DNA of 31,354 nucleotides from Ichthyophthirius multifiliis (GCF_000220395.1 NW_004086357.1:1-31354), one strand, 5' to 3'. Shown: positions 10,686-22,890, numbered from the stretch's first letter. The notes: generated from the sequence alone by a model not told the origin. A program made the numbers and translations.

Positions 10686-13600
10686 TCAAATTAATTTTTC
10701 ATTTATTATCTGTTTTTAGTCAATTTTATGCTAATTATATACATCAATCATATCTTAATAATTAAATCCTAATTTTTCAGCCCCTTTAGTACTGTAAGTT
10801 GCCTATTTTTATTAACATAAAAAATATTTTAAAAATAATCATTTACTTCTCTAAAAAATTCAAGAATTTATTATTCATAAAGATTTCCTTTAACTTAAAT
10901 TATACGTTTAGTCAAGCTTTTCAAATCAATTTTATACAGATTATATTTTGCAAAAGAGTAAAATGCTTATACAAACTTTAAAAATATTTTATTATAAGGT
11001 TTTTATATATATTAAATATTTTACTAATCCATTTTTTAAAAATTCGTCAAATATGATATAATGTTATTTAAGCCTATGTAACATATCTAACCCAGATTAA
11101 AGTCCTTATTAAAATTTAGCAGCTTTTATTAATTTTAATTATTTTTTAATTTGTTAAATATTTATTGATTATTTTAATACTTTTATATAATTCTATCATT
11201 TATAATGATAATTATAGATCGTCTTAAATAATTCTATTCTAAATTAAAAATTATATATCTTGATATTTTTATTATTTAATCTTATTTTAAATTAAAAGTT
11301 ATTGGATATCATTATTTATTGTTAATTTAAAGTCTAGTCAAAAAAAAAAAAATTGAAAATATTTAAGTATATATTTACCTATAGATAGACGTATGTATTC
11401 GTAAATTAATTAACATAAAAATTCTTAATCAATTTCTTAATTCCTTTATAGTATTAAAAAATATTATTAATACATATCTTAAGAATTTATTAAGGATTAA
11501 GACTATGTTTTATCGTCTTTTATTTGTTTTGAAATATATTGAATACAAAAAATTAATATATAAAATAATTAAATAAAAGACCTTTCAATTAGCTAATTTA
11601 AGATTAAATAATTTGACAAAATATTTATGAAAATAAAAGTACAGATCAATAATTAAATACGATAAATTTCTCAAAATACTTGGTTTTTTAGCGTTACTAT
11701 TTTTTCTTTTTTAATAAATAAAAATTATCAGAATTAATATTTTTTTGCCAAAATAATTTTTTTAATCTTTATTATATCTTTAGTTTTTTTAATTTAATTC
11801 TTAGTATCTTAATTATTAAAAATTTATCTTAATGCAAAATAAAAAAAAAAATTATAAAGACCCAATATATAGATAAATTTTTTAATAAATCCGTGTATTA
11901 AGTTATTACAAGTAAATCTTATTTTTTTGACGATAAATTTCTCAAATATTCAAGTGAAATTTATTTACTATTTTCTCTCCTAATTATAACAATAAAGCAT
12001 TAATACTTTTATTATATAATTTGAAAAAACTAGTAATTATAAGATAAATATTATAAATAACTTCATCTTTTATTATTTACTAAATTAATTTTAAATCTAT
12101 ATTCATTTAATAAAATTTTCTTTGTTTAGGATTTATTATATATTAATCTTCAGTAAATATATTCTAATTTAAATTGTCTTTTAATTTTTTGATATATTCT
12201 TATAATTTATATTTTTTTATTACATAAATTTTCTAAATTTTCTTCAAAATTAAAATTTTCATTCTGAATTTCAATCTCTATAAAATTCTAATTATTTATT
12301 TTATTTTTTAAGCATTATTATTTTTAAATGTTTTTTTAATTAGCATTTTCTTGTTCAGAATTGAATAAATCAAATTTTTCATTTTTAATCTCTTATTGAG
12401 GATTAAAGGTTTTTATAGTGTTGTCCGATAGTTTATAATCATCTAAAAATTTAGCTTCAGACTTATAAAAAAAATTTTGATCACCAATTTAATCGACTTC
12501 TAAAATATTATCTTTATAATCAAATACATTAGAAAAATTATTTTCATTAGTTTAAAACATTTCTAAGTTTTGACTAGAAATAGGTTATGAGTTTTAATCA
12601 ATTTGATTTATATATGCTGCAATATCAATATTATTATTATTTTCTATTTAATTATTATCATAATCTTAATCATCATCATTAAAGTTATTATTATTAAATT
12701 ATTCTTATAAATTAAAATTCTCATTTTAGATTAAATTAATAGTAGCTTTTTTTTTATTTTATTTCTTATGTTAAGACTTTGTGGAGGTCCAATTTAATAA
12801 GCTTAACTTTTCCTTCTGATATCATAAACAAGCGTGATTTTTTCAGAAATAGAATTTATTACGAGTAAATTATCTAAAATACAAAATCTAATTTAACTTT
12901 CACTTGGACAAGGAATGCTAAAATCACATTTTTAACTTTTTTCATATTTTAATTAATAAAGAAAAATTTTATTATTATAAGGATTTAAATATATTAAATA
13001 TGTTTTCTTATTTAATACTCCTATAGATATTTTATGACAAATTCGAGGATCTTAAGGAATCAATGTTAATTCTTTATTTTTGTTATCTCCAATTGTTACA
13101 AAGTTTACATATTATTATTAATTTTAGGCCTGTTTAAATTTTGATAAAAAACTATTAAAAACATCTTGTTTTGTACTACTGTTTCGACTTTGTTATTATT
13201 CGGTATTATATTCACCAACCTCTACATAAAACTCTTATCCTTTTTGTTTCAGATTGTGTTATTTGTATTTGAAAAAAAGGTTCTATTTTTCCATTTTCAT
13301 AAAAATTAGAACAGCATAAAATCTCATTAATAGGATCAAACCAACATGCTCCTATCATAATATTAAATATCTTTTATTCTTTTAAAATTTATTTATCATG
13401 ATCTAATTTATATAAAACTAGACCACTTTATTTACATAGTATAAAATCTATTACATTCTAACAACCATAAATCCACTCAAAATGTATGATTGGGTCCATT
13501 CGATCGTCTTTGCTTACTTTTATTCTTGTTTCTATTAATTATTGCCCTACTTTTCCTTATAAAAATACTATACTAAAATAATTATGTGCTATAGTATATG

Positions 13601-13871
13601 CTATATATTTTTGGCTCTTATGCAGCAATAAATCATAAATGGGACCGCTTTTTTAAAGAGTTAATTTATTATTTAAATTATTTATTTTTTACGTATATGG
13701 TATTAATAATTTTGATATATTTTAGGTTACCATTTATATTTAAAATATATTTTTTTCTTATCTAAAAATTAATGTTGATGAAGCTCTATTATAAAATATT
13801 TAATAGTTTATATTTTTATCAAAACATTCCTCAAATAAATCGTATTCTTTACAAAAAATAGCACCATTCAT
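10686..13871 (-). CDS. RMC1/Mic1 homologue, MON1-CCZ1 complex subunit
   Basis: The N-terminal half (from ATG at 13871) matches the RMC1 beta-propeller: FEWIYGCQNVIDFILCKQSG, ACWFDPINEILCCSNFYENG, CILDNLLVINSISEK. The C-terminal half matches the alpha-helical Mic1 domain: IRRENSKQISLEYLRNLSS, LLVITQYTDLLKNL, INSQDMYQQYF, YEYIRLSI, FQQGLQSGLDMLHRLK, FLKNGLFVQAFYSFAKYN. RMC1 is the third subunit of the MON1-CCZ1 exchange factor that activates Rab7 on late endosomes and in autophagy. Clear 3' introns are 10803-10846, 10976-11024, 11123-11180 and 11334-11378; introns around 11400-12150 are only partly resolved. The frame slips by one base at the A7 run 13272-13278 (plus strand), and possibly again near 12050. 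An Asn/Asp/Glu-rich insert of about 170 residues (roughly 12230-12770) separates propeller and Mic1 domain and makes the protein longer than the ~650-residue animal form. Homology is based on many motifs in the right order. Confidence 0.8.
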
Positions 13872-14035
13872 AGTTTTTTATAACCAAAATTAAATAAAAT
13901 AATTAATAAAATTTAAAAAAATAAAATAAAAAAAAATAGATATTAAAAATATTACTTTTTAAATATAATTAAATTTATCAAAAAAAAAATTAAAAACTCT
14001 ATTTATATACTCAATTAAATAAATATAAAATTAAT

Positions 14036-14770
14036 TCATTATTATTTTTATAAATAAAAATTATTTTCTTAAATATGCTTGTGCTCATCACTAGGTTTTT
14101 TTATGTTTTCACCTTAATAAGATATAGTTTAATCGACTTCGAAAACATTTTAAGTTGAAGCCTAAAAATCGATAACATAACCAGCTTAAATTAGCCATTA
14201 TCTATGTAATTTAGATACTAATTCTAAGGCTGTTAAAGGCGTATCAATATTAGAATTGTTATCGTTATTTTTAATTGGTGCGAATTCTTATTCTCTATTA
14301 ACTTCTATTAATCCAAATGAATTAGAAAGTTGAAAAGCATCAAAAATAAAAAGTTCAAATTTATAAGCATTTTTTTCATTAGGATAAACAATTTCTTTTT
14401 TGAAAACATCATAATAAGAAACTTATTTAATAGCTTAATGATATACCATAAGCTAATTTGTTTATTAAGAATCTTAAATGATTCGATTTAAAAAAGAGAC
14501 TTAGCAAATAAAATTACAAATAAATCCTTAATTAAATTTGTATTATCCTGATAAATTTTTTTCATATATTTATTATTAAGTCATATCAGAATATTCAATA
14601 ATAAAAGGTTTTTAGTTTTTTAAAACATGTACACCAACACATTCTTCTGGATATGCTTTTTTTACAAATTTTGATACTATTTCATAATTGTTTTATATCA
14701 AATAACCTAATTATGTTGGATCGCCAAGTTTTACAAGTATATTATCTATTCCAACAATCTGTATATAAAA

Positions 14771-14810
<40 letters not shown>

Positions 14811-15744
14811 AATAAATATATTTTTTTTTTTTTTTTTTATAAATTTTTTTTTTTTATTTATTTTAATATCATTATAATTGAATTTTTTGTTTTTATTTAT
14901 TATTTTTTTATATGTTATATAATTAATTTTTTTTTTTAATATTTACATGAACATATTTTATTTTTTATTCATTAAGTTATTTTAATATTTTTTTATTTTC
15001 TAGAGCTTCGTATACCCCTCCGTTTCCATTCGGTGATAAATATATTTAATTTTCATTTTCAAGCAATATTTTTCCATTTTTATCAATACAAGTCACATAA
15101 CCTTATTAGAAAAAGTGTAAATTTTCATCTCTTATTCCAAAATTTTTATTTTTTTTGAAAAAATCTTTTGTTTCTTTATCAGTTTATTTAGATGTCATTA
15201 AATACCATTAAATTCCACTTTAATTTTCTTTTTAGGGAAATCTTTATAAACTTAATTCATAAAGACGATTAATTCTTTCAGCAAAAATTTAAAATAAGCT
15301 TTTTTTAGAGTGTAAATTAATCTTAAACATTCCTTTAGGATTATCGAAGCCTAATCTTGTTCCTTTTTATAATTTTTTATTTTATTCAATTTTTTTTTAA
15401 ATACCTTATCCTCCTGCTAATGTTATTATTGCTAACTAACCTTAAGAAATAGATTTTAAACCTATTTATTATAATTCTTCAATTATGTCTTAAGTTTATT
15501 TTTCAAGACTTAGTAAATTTTCAACAGGTTAAATAAGATTGTCTTTTTGTTAATTAATTATTATTTCTTTCTTAATTATCTTTTTAAAAATTTCTACTTA
15601 ATCAAAATCAATTTCTTTTAGTTATTCATAAAATTGGTCTAATTCTGCTTAAGAGAGTTCACTTATTTCAGAAACTATTTGAGATTAATCATGATTAATT
15701 ATTTTAGAAACCAATTAAGATAGTAATAACTCTGTTACTGACAT
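14036..15744 (-). CDS. UAP1: UDP-N-acetylglucosamine pyrophosphorylase
   Basis: Three exons (introns 15363-15404 and 14759-14946) give 492 residues, the usual length for the family. The enzyme makes UDP-GlcNAc from UTP and GlcNAc-1-phosphate in the cytosol, feeding N-glycans, GPI anchors and any chitin-like polymer. Diagnostic motifs are present: the nucleotide loop LAGGQGTRLG (109-118, spanning intron 1), NPKGMF, SLFQIFAERI, WYLMTS, FFQQGYVTCID, SPNGNGGVYEAL, GIDNILVKLGDP, VGVHVLKN, FELFIFDAFQ and EVNREQEFAPIKN. Intron 1 removal restores the glycine-rich loop exactly, which confirms splicing. Intron 2 is unusually long and holds a TAAA microsatellite and A/T homopolymers. Exon lengths sum to a whole number of codons, with no frameshift. 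It lies 164 bases upstream of the RMC1-like gene on the same strand. No unusual residue is seen in the active site, so it should be functional. Confidence 0.96.
14766..14808. repeat. TAAA tetranucleotide microsatellite in UAP1 intron
   Basis: About ten tandem TAAA units lie near the 3' splice site (minus strand) of UAP1 intron 2, next to long T and A runs at 14820-14855. Such tracts are prone to length change and to assembly error. Confidence 0.85.
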
Positions 15745-15988
15745 TAATAAATTAATAATTTTTTTTTTAATTATATTTATTTATAAAAATTAAAAATATT
15801 AAACTATTAATAAATTAATTTTATTTATAACAAAATAAAAATAAATTATAGCATAAAAAAGTTAATAATAATTTATATTTATTATATAAAATAATTTATT
15901 TATATTAGCTATTTTTTAATAAAAATTTAAAAATTTTATAATTTTCTAAATATAATATTCCTAATGAAATCAATAAAATTAATTCTTT

Positions 15989-16810
15989 TCATGCTATAGG
16001 TTTTACATCTAAAATTTCTTTATATCTTTTATGTTCTACTTAATAATTAGGAATATAGTCTTTATAATAAGAAGGAAAAACGATTTCACTTTCATTTAAT
16101 TCTTTAATTAATTTATCGTTTGAATAAATACCACAAACAATTAATTTTCCATCATTAGAATAGATTTTTCCATGTCCTTCATATTTATCGTTAGACCAAT
16201 ATCCAATGTAATATTTATTTTGATAACAATATCCTCCAAAGCCTTGGTATAAAGAGTTATAGAAATTTCCAACATAAAATTAGAAGAGTTTCCCATCTTA
16301 TGCAAAATAAAATTTTCCAAAACCATTTTGATCATTATCTTTCCATTACCCTTCATAAATATTTCCATTAGAAAAATAAAAAGTTCCATATGAATCTCTT
16401 CCATTATTTTTTATTCCTCCCATATAAATACTTCCGGATGGATAGAAATATATTCCTTATCCAAAAAGTTAATCATTTAAAAAAGTCCCTTCATATCTGT
16501 TTAAATAATTTTTACTTTTCTAAAGCTTATTATTATCAGTAAAAAATTTCTATTTATATAGTAAATGTTTAAACTATGGATGTAAATTCAACCTTTACTT
16601 ATTTAATTCAAATTTTTATTAGTTTTATGTATCATTTCTATAAATTATATCATCTTCACCTTTATTATTAATTTATTTAAAATTATTAATTTTGGTTTAT
16701 TTACCATCTATTAAACCAGAGCCGAAGTTATTATGTACATCATTTTCTTCTATTTATTTATATATTTAACAACTATCTGATCTTTTTTATTTTTAAATTT
16801 CGTTTCCCAT
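15989..16810 (-). CDS. MORN-repeat protein
   Basis: An intronless ciliate-code frame of 273 residues from ATG at 16810 to TGA. Residues 106-222 form five MORN-type repeats: YEGTFLNDQLFGQGIYF, YMGGIKNNGRDSYGTFYF, YEGQWKDNDQNGFGKFYF, YVGNFYNSLYQGFGGYCY and YIGYWSNDKYEGHGKIY. MORN repeats form elongated beta-hairpin plates that bind lipids or act as scaffolds for cortical and ciliary structures in protists. The N-terminal ~100 residues are polar and Gln/Lys/Asn-rich with no recognised domain, and the last ~50 are also unassigned. The protein begins MGNE, so N-myristoylation is possible, but residue 6 is Gln, a poor fit. It is the first of three minus-strand genes in a row (MORN, UAP1, RMC1), with 244 bases before UAP1. 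Cellular role is not deducible from repeats alone. Confidence 0.88.
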
Positions 16811-17334
16811 TCTATTTTTGCTCTTAATGAAATAACTATTTTATAGATGTTTATTTTTTAAAAAAAATATTTAATTATTTTATATAAGCCACAATTTTTT
16901 TTTAATTATTTTTAAACATAGAAAATAATATTTTATAAATTAAAAATGTTTATTAACAATAAATTAATTAATTATTTATTTAATATAGTTAATGTTAATT
17001 TATTTTAATTAAAAATAATATTAAATTATTTACTATTATTAATATCAAATTAAGAATTTTATATATATTAAAAAAAATATATATATAATAAAAAACTACA
17101 CATTAATAATATTTAATTTTAGGAATTATCAATTTAATTATTTAAAATTACATTAAAATAAATAAAAAAATAATTTTAATAATTAATAAATTATTAATTT
17201 ATATAAAAAGCATCAAAAAGAGAAGTGTAAAGTTATTAAAAACATAATAATAATTTGAATATAATATTAAAAAAAAAAAAATTAAAAACAAAAACAAATA
17301 AAGTATTAAAAAAAAAAAAATTCTTTAAATTTGT
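16811..17334. other. Intergenic, nothing seen
   Basis: A/T-only spacer upstream of the MORN gene, with poly-A runs near 17270-17320. No coding patch, RNA gene or repeat of note is seen. Confidence 0.6.
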
Positions 17335-17739
17335 ATGACTTCAAACAATAAATTATGTACTAAATAAATGAATAATAAAGATTTAAGTATTACATATATA
17401 AGAACTGGCATAGAATTTATACTTTCAGAAATAACTTATGGCAAAAATTGTTTATTAATATAATTTTAATATATACGCAAATATACAGAAAGATTAAATG
17501 AAATATGTATATAATTCAAATAAAATATAATATAATAAAATATAATTTAATTTAGATTATTAATTAATTTAATAATTAAAATTATTAAAAAATATATAAA
17601 TATTTTATTTTTATATTATAGATGTTTTATATTAAATATATTTTTAATATTAGAAAGTATTTTATTAATATTATTTACAATTTTTTTATTTAAAAAATTT
17701 ATAAATATAAATTATTTATATATAATTTTTTTATTATGA
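17335..17739 (+). CDS. Hypothetical ORF or first exon, unrecognised
   Basis: A TGA-free frame of 134 codons from ATG at 17335. Its first ~55 codons look coding (KDLSITYIRTGIEFILSE then ITYGKNCL), with balanced codons and some G/C. From about 17510 on it becomes Ile/Leu/Phe/Lys-rich, like translated spacer, so a real exon may end near the possible donor GTATAT at about 17508. No downstream exon could be found within the next 600 bases. There is no recognised domain. It could be a short orphan protein, a truncated gene or chance. Confidence 0.35.
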
Positions 17740-18339
17740 TTTAATCATATAATTATTTCTCTAATTTTTTAATATTATTCTTTTTTTTATATAAATGATA
17801 TTTAATTATTATACTATTTTATATATATTTCATAAATATTATTAATTTATATATATATTTAATTTATAATCCTATCTACATTAAATTTATAACCTTATAT
17901 TATATATAATTTTTAGCCTTTTAATAATAATATTTTGAGTATAATTATTTATGCTTATAATTTAAATATTTTACTAAATAAATGATTATTTTTACAACAT
18001 TATAAATTTTAAATAATATATTGACTAATTTAGTTTGAACTAAAATTAAAATTATATATCTTTTATTTTAACTTTTTATGTTTTAAAAATCTTATTTTTA
18101 TTATTTTTTAATCGAAAAATTGTAAAATAGCTTATTTTTTAATGAGAATAATTATTTTAAAGTTATATTAATAGCTAGATTTATTATAAAATATAATTTA
18201 TTTACTAATTTTATTATATTTAAACTTTTATAAACAAAGAAAATATTAAATAAAAATATTACTCATTTTTTAATGACATAATTTAAATAAAGGAAGAAAT
18301 TGATAAAATAAAAAAGTATTAAATGAAAAATTAATAATA
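17740..18339. other. Intergenic, nothing convincing
   Basis: Mostly T- and A-rich sequence with no coding frame I trust. Short Lys/Gln/Glu-rich patches near 18280-18340 may belong to the ORF that follows. Confidence 0.5.
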
Positions 18340-18888
18340 ATGAAAATAAAAATAGTAATGCTTTTAATTCATATTTAACTTTATAAGAATAAATTCTTTT
18401 AATTTGTTTCAATAACTAATAATCATGATCATAATAATAATAAAAATATTTATATAAATTAAAATATTACAATTTAATTATCAGTTTTAATTAAACCTCA
18501 TTAAAATAATTTTAACATAATATTTGACTAAAATAATTAATAAAAATATAGTTAAGCATAATTTTATCTAAAATTTTATAATATTAATACATATATTGTT
18601 GGAATACAATTAATAATAGCAATTTATCAAAAATATAAAAAGCTAACACAATAAATAAATGCTAATACAATTTATTAATTTTTATTATCATCCATCCTTA
18701 AAAATATAAAATAATAGAATGGGTAAACATAGATATTAGATAATTAAACTAAGTCATTGTTCCTGAAGAGATATACAAAGCATCTATAATTAAATAAATT
18801 GAAATAAACTGAAATAAAATAAAATATTGATAACTAAGATAAATATTAAAAATAGATTTTGCATTAAATTATTAGATGCATATAATGA
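18340..18888 (+). CDS. Unrecognised ORF, possibly interrupted by TGA
   Basis: From ATG at 18340 a TGA-free ciliate-code frame gives 182 residues, with coding-like segments such as TYIVGIQLIIAIYQKYKKL, NANTIYQFLLSSILKNIK and SLFLKRYTKHLQLNKLK. After the TGA at 18886-18888 the same frame continues with AVTASNRKEAIQKCIEKEM, a second TGA at 18961-18963, and then YYSLFNFYGYQYALPIKNGF. This suggests either a longer gene broken by TGA or an unplaced intron; no convincing GT...AG pair removes the first TGA. I do not recognise the family. No Cys/Sec context suggests selenocysteine. A pseudogene is a fair alternative. Confidence 0.35.
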
Positions 18889-19460
18889 GCCGTTACTGCA
18901 AGCAATCGTAAAGAAGCTATTCAAAAATGTATTGAAAAAGAAATGTTGTATATATATGTATGAAATAAGTATTATAGTTTGTTTAATTTTTATGGATATT
19001 AATATGCATTGCCTATTAAAAACGGTTTTCAAACTATTATTTAATTAAAATAATTTATTTCTTAGTAAAAAATATGTTTAAAGATATTAATGTTTGTTCA
19101 GATTTATTAATTTTTTAAATAATATATAAGATGTTAATACGTTTTTCTGATTATTTTATTTATAAACATATTAATTAAAACAAATTAATTTTATTTAATT
19201 GAAAATAAATTTTAATTTTTAATGATTTTAGTTGATATTTTTAATAATATTAGTATTTTTTATTAAATAATTTATCATTTTTAATATTTACTATCGATTC
19301 AAAAATTTTGGCTCAAATTTTAAATTAAATTATATTATTAATTATTTTTATTAGTATATTTAGATATTTACGTAATAAATAGCGGCATTCAATTTATATA
19401 AAATTAATTTATATTATATATATTCAAAATAAAATTAATATTTTTACATAAATTTTGTAA
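18889..19460. other. Possible pseudogene tail, then spacer
   Basis: The first ~170 bases continue the coding-like frame of the previous ORF beyond its TGA. From about 19060 to 19460 the sequence is plain A/T-rich spacer with nothing recognisable. Confidence 0.4.
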
Positions 19461-21177
19461 ATGATTAAAAATAATATTCATAACTAGATTAAGTTGAAAT
19501 AAGAAAATATGAGAGTTGAGATAAGAAAAAAAAAAATTAATGACAACCTAAATTTAAAACGTTTTGCAATTTTGAAAACTTAAGATAGTGAAGAATGGCA
19601 TGATGAATTATTTTAAGAACAAGAATAATATCAAAATGTAAAAAAAATAAAAAATATAAAGGAAAATAAATAAATCAAAAATAAAAGAATTAAATTAAAT
19701 AAAATTATTAATTATATTAATTTTCATAAAATTTATAAACATTAATTCGTATTTTAATTTTAAATTTATTTAAGACAATTCAATTAAATATTAAAGAATA
19801 GTATTAAATAGAATAATTAGATTAATTTGTTTTAAATTTAAAAAAGTAAATTAAAGCTAACAATTATGTAGAAATCTATTAAACAGTAGCTAAATTCAAG
19901 CCTTTAATATTTAATTTAAACCCTAAAAAATAAATATAAAATATAGAAATAATTAATAAGACTGAATACATAATAATTTTAATAAATTTTATTTCTTAAA
20001 AATAATATTATTAAAACAAATAATTATTTAGAGCATCATTATAATAATTATAAAACTTAACGTTTACATATATTAACAATATAATGTAAAAAATATTAAA
20101 TTCTGATTTAATATAAAACCTTATAATAATATTATAAATATAAAATGATAATATTTCTATATAATACGTAATTTTTTTATAAATAATTTTAAATATAATT
20201 TTTTATTATATAAAAGGCTTTACATATTTTAGCAAATATATGTTCATATAATGAAGCAAAAGTATTTTATATTTTGATTGATTTAAAAATTTTAGATATT
20301 ATTATTACACTTATAGATTTTGACATTTTTAATGATCATTTGATATTTTTTATGTGTAGTTTTTTGTTAATTATTCTGGATTAATGTAAAATAGTTCAAT
20401 AACGACAATTTATAAATAATAAACAGAAAGAGCATTTATATACATAGTAAACAGATTAAAAATATATATATAAAATGAACAAAATTATATGATATTATCA
20501 GAATGCTTATGGATATTAGCAAGTTTAATAAAATTAAATGTAGTAAATTAATTTGAAAATGAAAGTGAATATGATTTCTTTTAAATATATTAGAGAATTT
20601 TCATTAAACAGATAATATAGTAGGTGCATTAAAATGTATAGACTTTTTATTATATTCTTCAGATTATAATTGTGAAATTTTTTATTAGAAAAATTTAATT
20701 TTTTATTTAAAACAATATTCAGATAATTAAAAATTTGAAATAAGAAAATAAGCCATTCATGGATTATTTAATATGGCAGGGTCAAACATATAAGAGATAA
20801 AAGATAATTTATTAGAAAGTTAATTTATATCAAAAATGTAAAACATACTTATAAATGATAGTTTGGAAATTAAAGAATTTTGTAGTAGGTTTTTCATTAA
20901 TTTATTAACTTCAAATTAATATTTGTTTGTTTTAAATGCATTTAGTCAAATGAATTTCGATTATATAATATCTTATATATTTGAAAATATATATAATTTC
21001 TCTATTATTTAATAGTTATTGCAAGTTATTTTAAAGATTCTTTAAGATCTATAAAATGAAATATTGTAGTATTTATAAAAGTTTCAAATAATTAAAAAAA
21101 TTGAAGAGCTTTAGTTTAGTAAATTTGATGATTTATCTTTATTAGCATAATAAATTATATAAGAAATAAATAAGTGA
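19461..21177 (+). CDS. Divergent importin-alpha (karyopherin alpha)
   Basis: The N-terminus has an importin-beta-binding-like segment, MRVEIRKKKINDNLNLKRF (from about residue 17), like the family's V-x-L/I-R-K-x-K-x-D-x-x-L-x-K-R. Armadillo-type helices follow: LFRASLQQLQNLT, YALHILANICSYNEAK, CLWILASLIKLN, ALKCIDFLLYSSDYNC, KQAIHGLFNMAGSNIQ, FCSRFFINLLTSN. The C-terminus IIKKIEELQFSKFDDLSLL matches the family's final L-x-K-I-E-x-L-Q-x-H-E-N motif. Importin-alpha links nuclear-localisation signals to importin-beta for import. An intron at about 20170-20220 is clear (TAC, then GTAATT...AAAAG); splice joints near 19700-19810, 20390-20460 and 20540-20600 are unresolved, and a one-base slip may exist there. 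Most of the Trp/Asn ladder that grips the NLS (W-x-x-x-N per repeat) is replaced, so cargo binding may differ. ATG 19461 is the first in frame; ATG 19509 is an alternative that starts right at the IBB. Confidence 0.72.
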
Positions 21178-21206
21178 ATAAAATAAAAAGATGAACAATT
21201 AATAAA

Positions 21207-21225
<19 letters not shown>

Positions 21226-21252
<27 letters not shown>
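21226..21252. repeat. (TA)n dinucleotide repeat
   Basis: An uninterrupted alternation of T and A of about 27 bases, shortly after the importin-alpha stop codon. Confidence 0.8.
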
Positions 21253-21254
<2 letters not shown>

Positions 21255-21726
21255 ATAAACTTATAATTTTTTCATATTATCATTTTATTTTATTAATTAC
21301 ATTAAATAAAAACTTATAAATTATGAAATTAAATTTTTTAATAAACAAAATTTTAATATAATTATAAGCATAAATAATAATTATAAATTAATTAAAATAG
21401 GTTCCATATTAAATTTTATAAATATTTAATAAAAAAATATACTTGATATAGATTTTTTTTTTTTTTTAAAAAAAAATAAAATAAATAGATTATATATTTT
21501 ATTTTTAATAAAAAAATTAAAATTTTTAGAAAATAATAAAAAAAAAAAACTAATTAAAAAAAAAATTAAATTAATAATAAAAAAACTTTTAATTTAAATA
21601 TATAAAAAAATTAATAAATTTAAAAGACGAATAATATTATTAATTATTTAAGTAAAATTAAATTAATTAATTATAATATAATTAAAAGAATATATGCTAA
21701 AGTAATAAAAAAATAAATATTAAAAA

Positions 21727-21795
21727 ATTATATAATATAATATAATATAATATATAATATAATATAATATAATATAATTTAATTTAATTTAATAT
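21727..21795. repeat. TATAA/TTTAA tandem repeat
   Basis: Tandem five-base units read TATAA about ten times, then grade into TTTAA units. It is a low-complexity tract with no flanking element boundary. Confidence 0.75.
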
Positions 21796-22257
21796 TAATA
21801 TCATTATTAATATTTTATTATTTTTTTTTATAAATTATTAAATAAAAAGTATAATAACAACTAGTTTATACCTAATACATTATTTATATATACAGAAAGG
21901 CATAATTTATATATAATAGATTGTTTATTTACAATTTTATATTATCAAATGTAATATGTATTTTTTTATTTAAATTTTTTATATTTCTTATTTCTACATT
22001 ATATATATTTTACATTGTATAAAAAAATTATTTTTTATTTATAAATCTAGATAAAAAACATGTATTATTATAATAATTGGACATAAAATTTTAGCATGTT
22101 TTTTATTTTAAATTATAAATATTAAGTAAAAGCAAATAATGTAAAAATTACTGTACTTCTTTATTAAATAATTAAAAATATAATATCATAATGTCTATCG
22201 AAATTTGTACAATTATATTTATAAAATATATGAAAATTACATAAACAGTTTGTAAAG

Positions 22258-22590
22258 ATGACAAAAATCAAGAATTTTAATATATTTTTTGAAATTTAAA
22301 ATAAATAAATAATTTAACTAAGCAATATTTCTTAAGAAATATTAATTTAATCCAAAAATTTTTGTACCTTTAATAAATAAATAATAAGTTCAATAAGTCA
22401 AATTTTAGTTTTTTATAATAAAGACTTTGAAAAATTAAATATAGAAATGGATTAATTAATAGGTATTATCGTTTAAGAATCGTATAATTAAAAAAAATAT
22501 ATTAATAGCAATTTGCACCCTAATAACAAATACAAAGATGTTCAAATCAATAAAAAATATATAAAATTAATTTATTTATATATAAATTGA
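22258..22590 (+). CDS. Unrecognised protein, probable 5' exon
   Basis: From ATG at 22258 a TGA-free frame of 110 residues looks coding throughout: SNISQEILIQSKNFCTF, then LVFYNKDFEKLNIEMDQLIG, then VQESYNQKKYINSNLHPNNK. No domain is recognised. Pattern and strand suggest it is an upstream exon of the ORF at 22891-23436; the intervening 300 bases are A/T-rich like an intron, but I cannot fix the splice sites. It may instead be an independent 110-residue protein. Confidence 0.45.
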
Positions 22591-22890
22591 AACACTATAC
22601 ATAAATATTAATGCAATTTTAATTTTAATATTAATTATTATTAAAACTTATTATTATTCTTTTCTTATTTAAAATATTATGATTTTTTATTTTTAAAATT
22701 TTTATTTATAATTTAGTTTTTTAAAAGCATAAATTTTAAATTAAATCTTATGATTTTTTATTGGATAGTTATATTATTATATAGGATATTTAAATTTAGC
22801 TTATTAATATCATATTACAATAACTTAATGGTTATTTAATAATAAATAATTTGCTATAAAAAAATCATAGAATAAAAATATAAATTAAGA

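Larger units (their letters stand above)
21178..22257. other. Intergenic with A/T simple repeats
   Basis: More than 1 kb without coding signal on either strand. It holds a (TA)n tract at about 21226-21252 and a TATAA-type tandem repeat at about 21727-21795. Nothing else is recognisable. Confidence 0.65.

Noticed and set aside
10799-10981. Standard-code plus-strand ORF
   Set aside because: It lies antisense to well-supported RMC1 exons.
16141-16404. Met-rich minus-strand ORF
   Set aside because: It is another frame of the MORN gene, caused by the repeated Asn-Gly/Tyr-Glu-Gly codons.
18790-19032. Minus-strand standard-code ORF with hydrophobic residues
   Set aside because: It is antisense to a better coding-like frame and resembles translated A/T-rich sequence.
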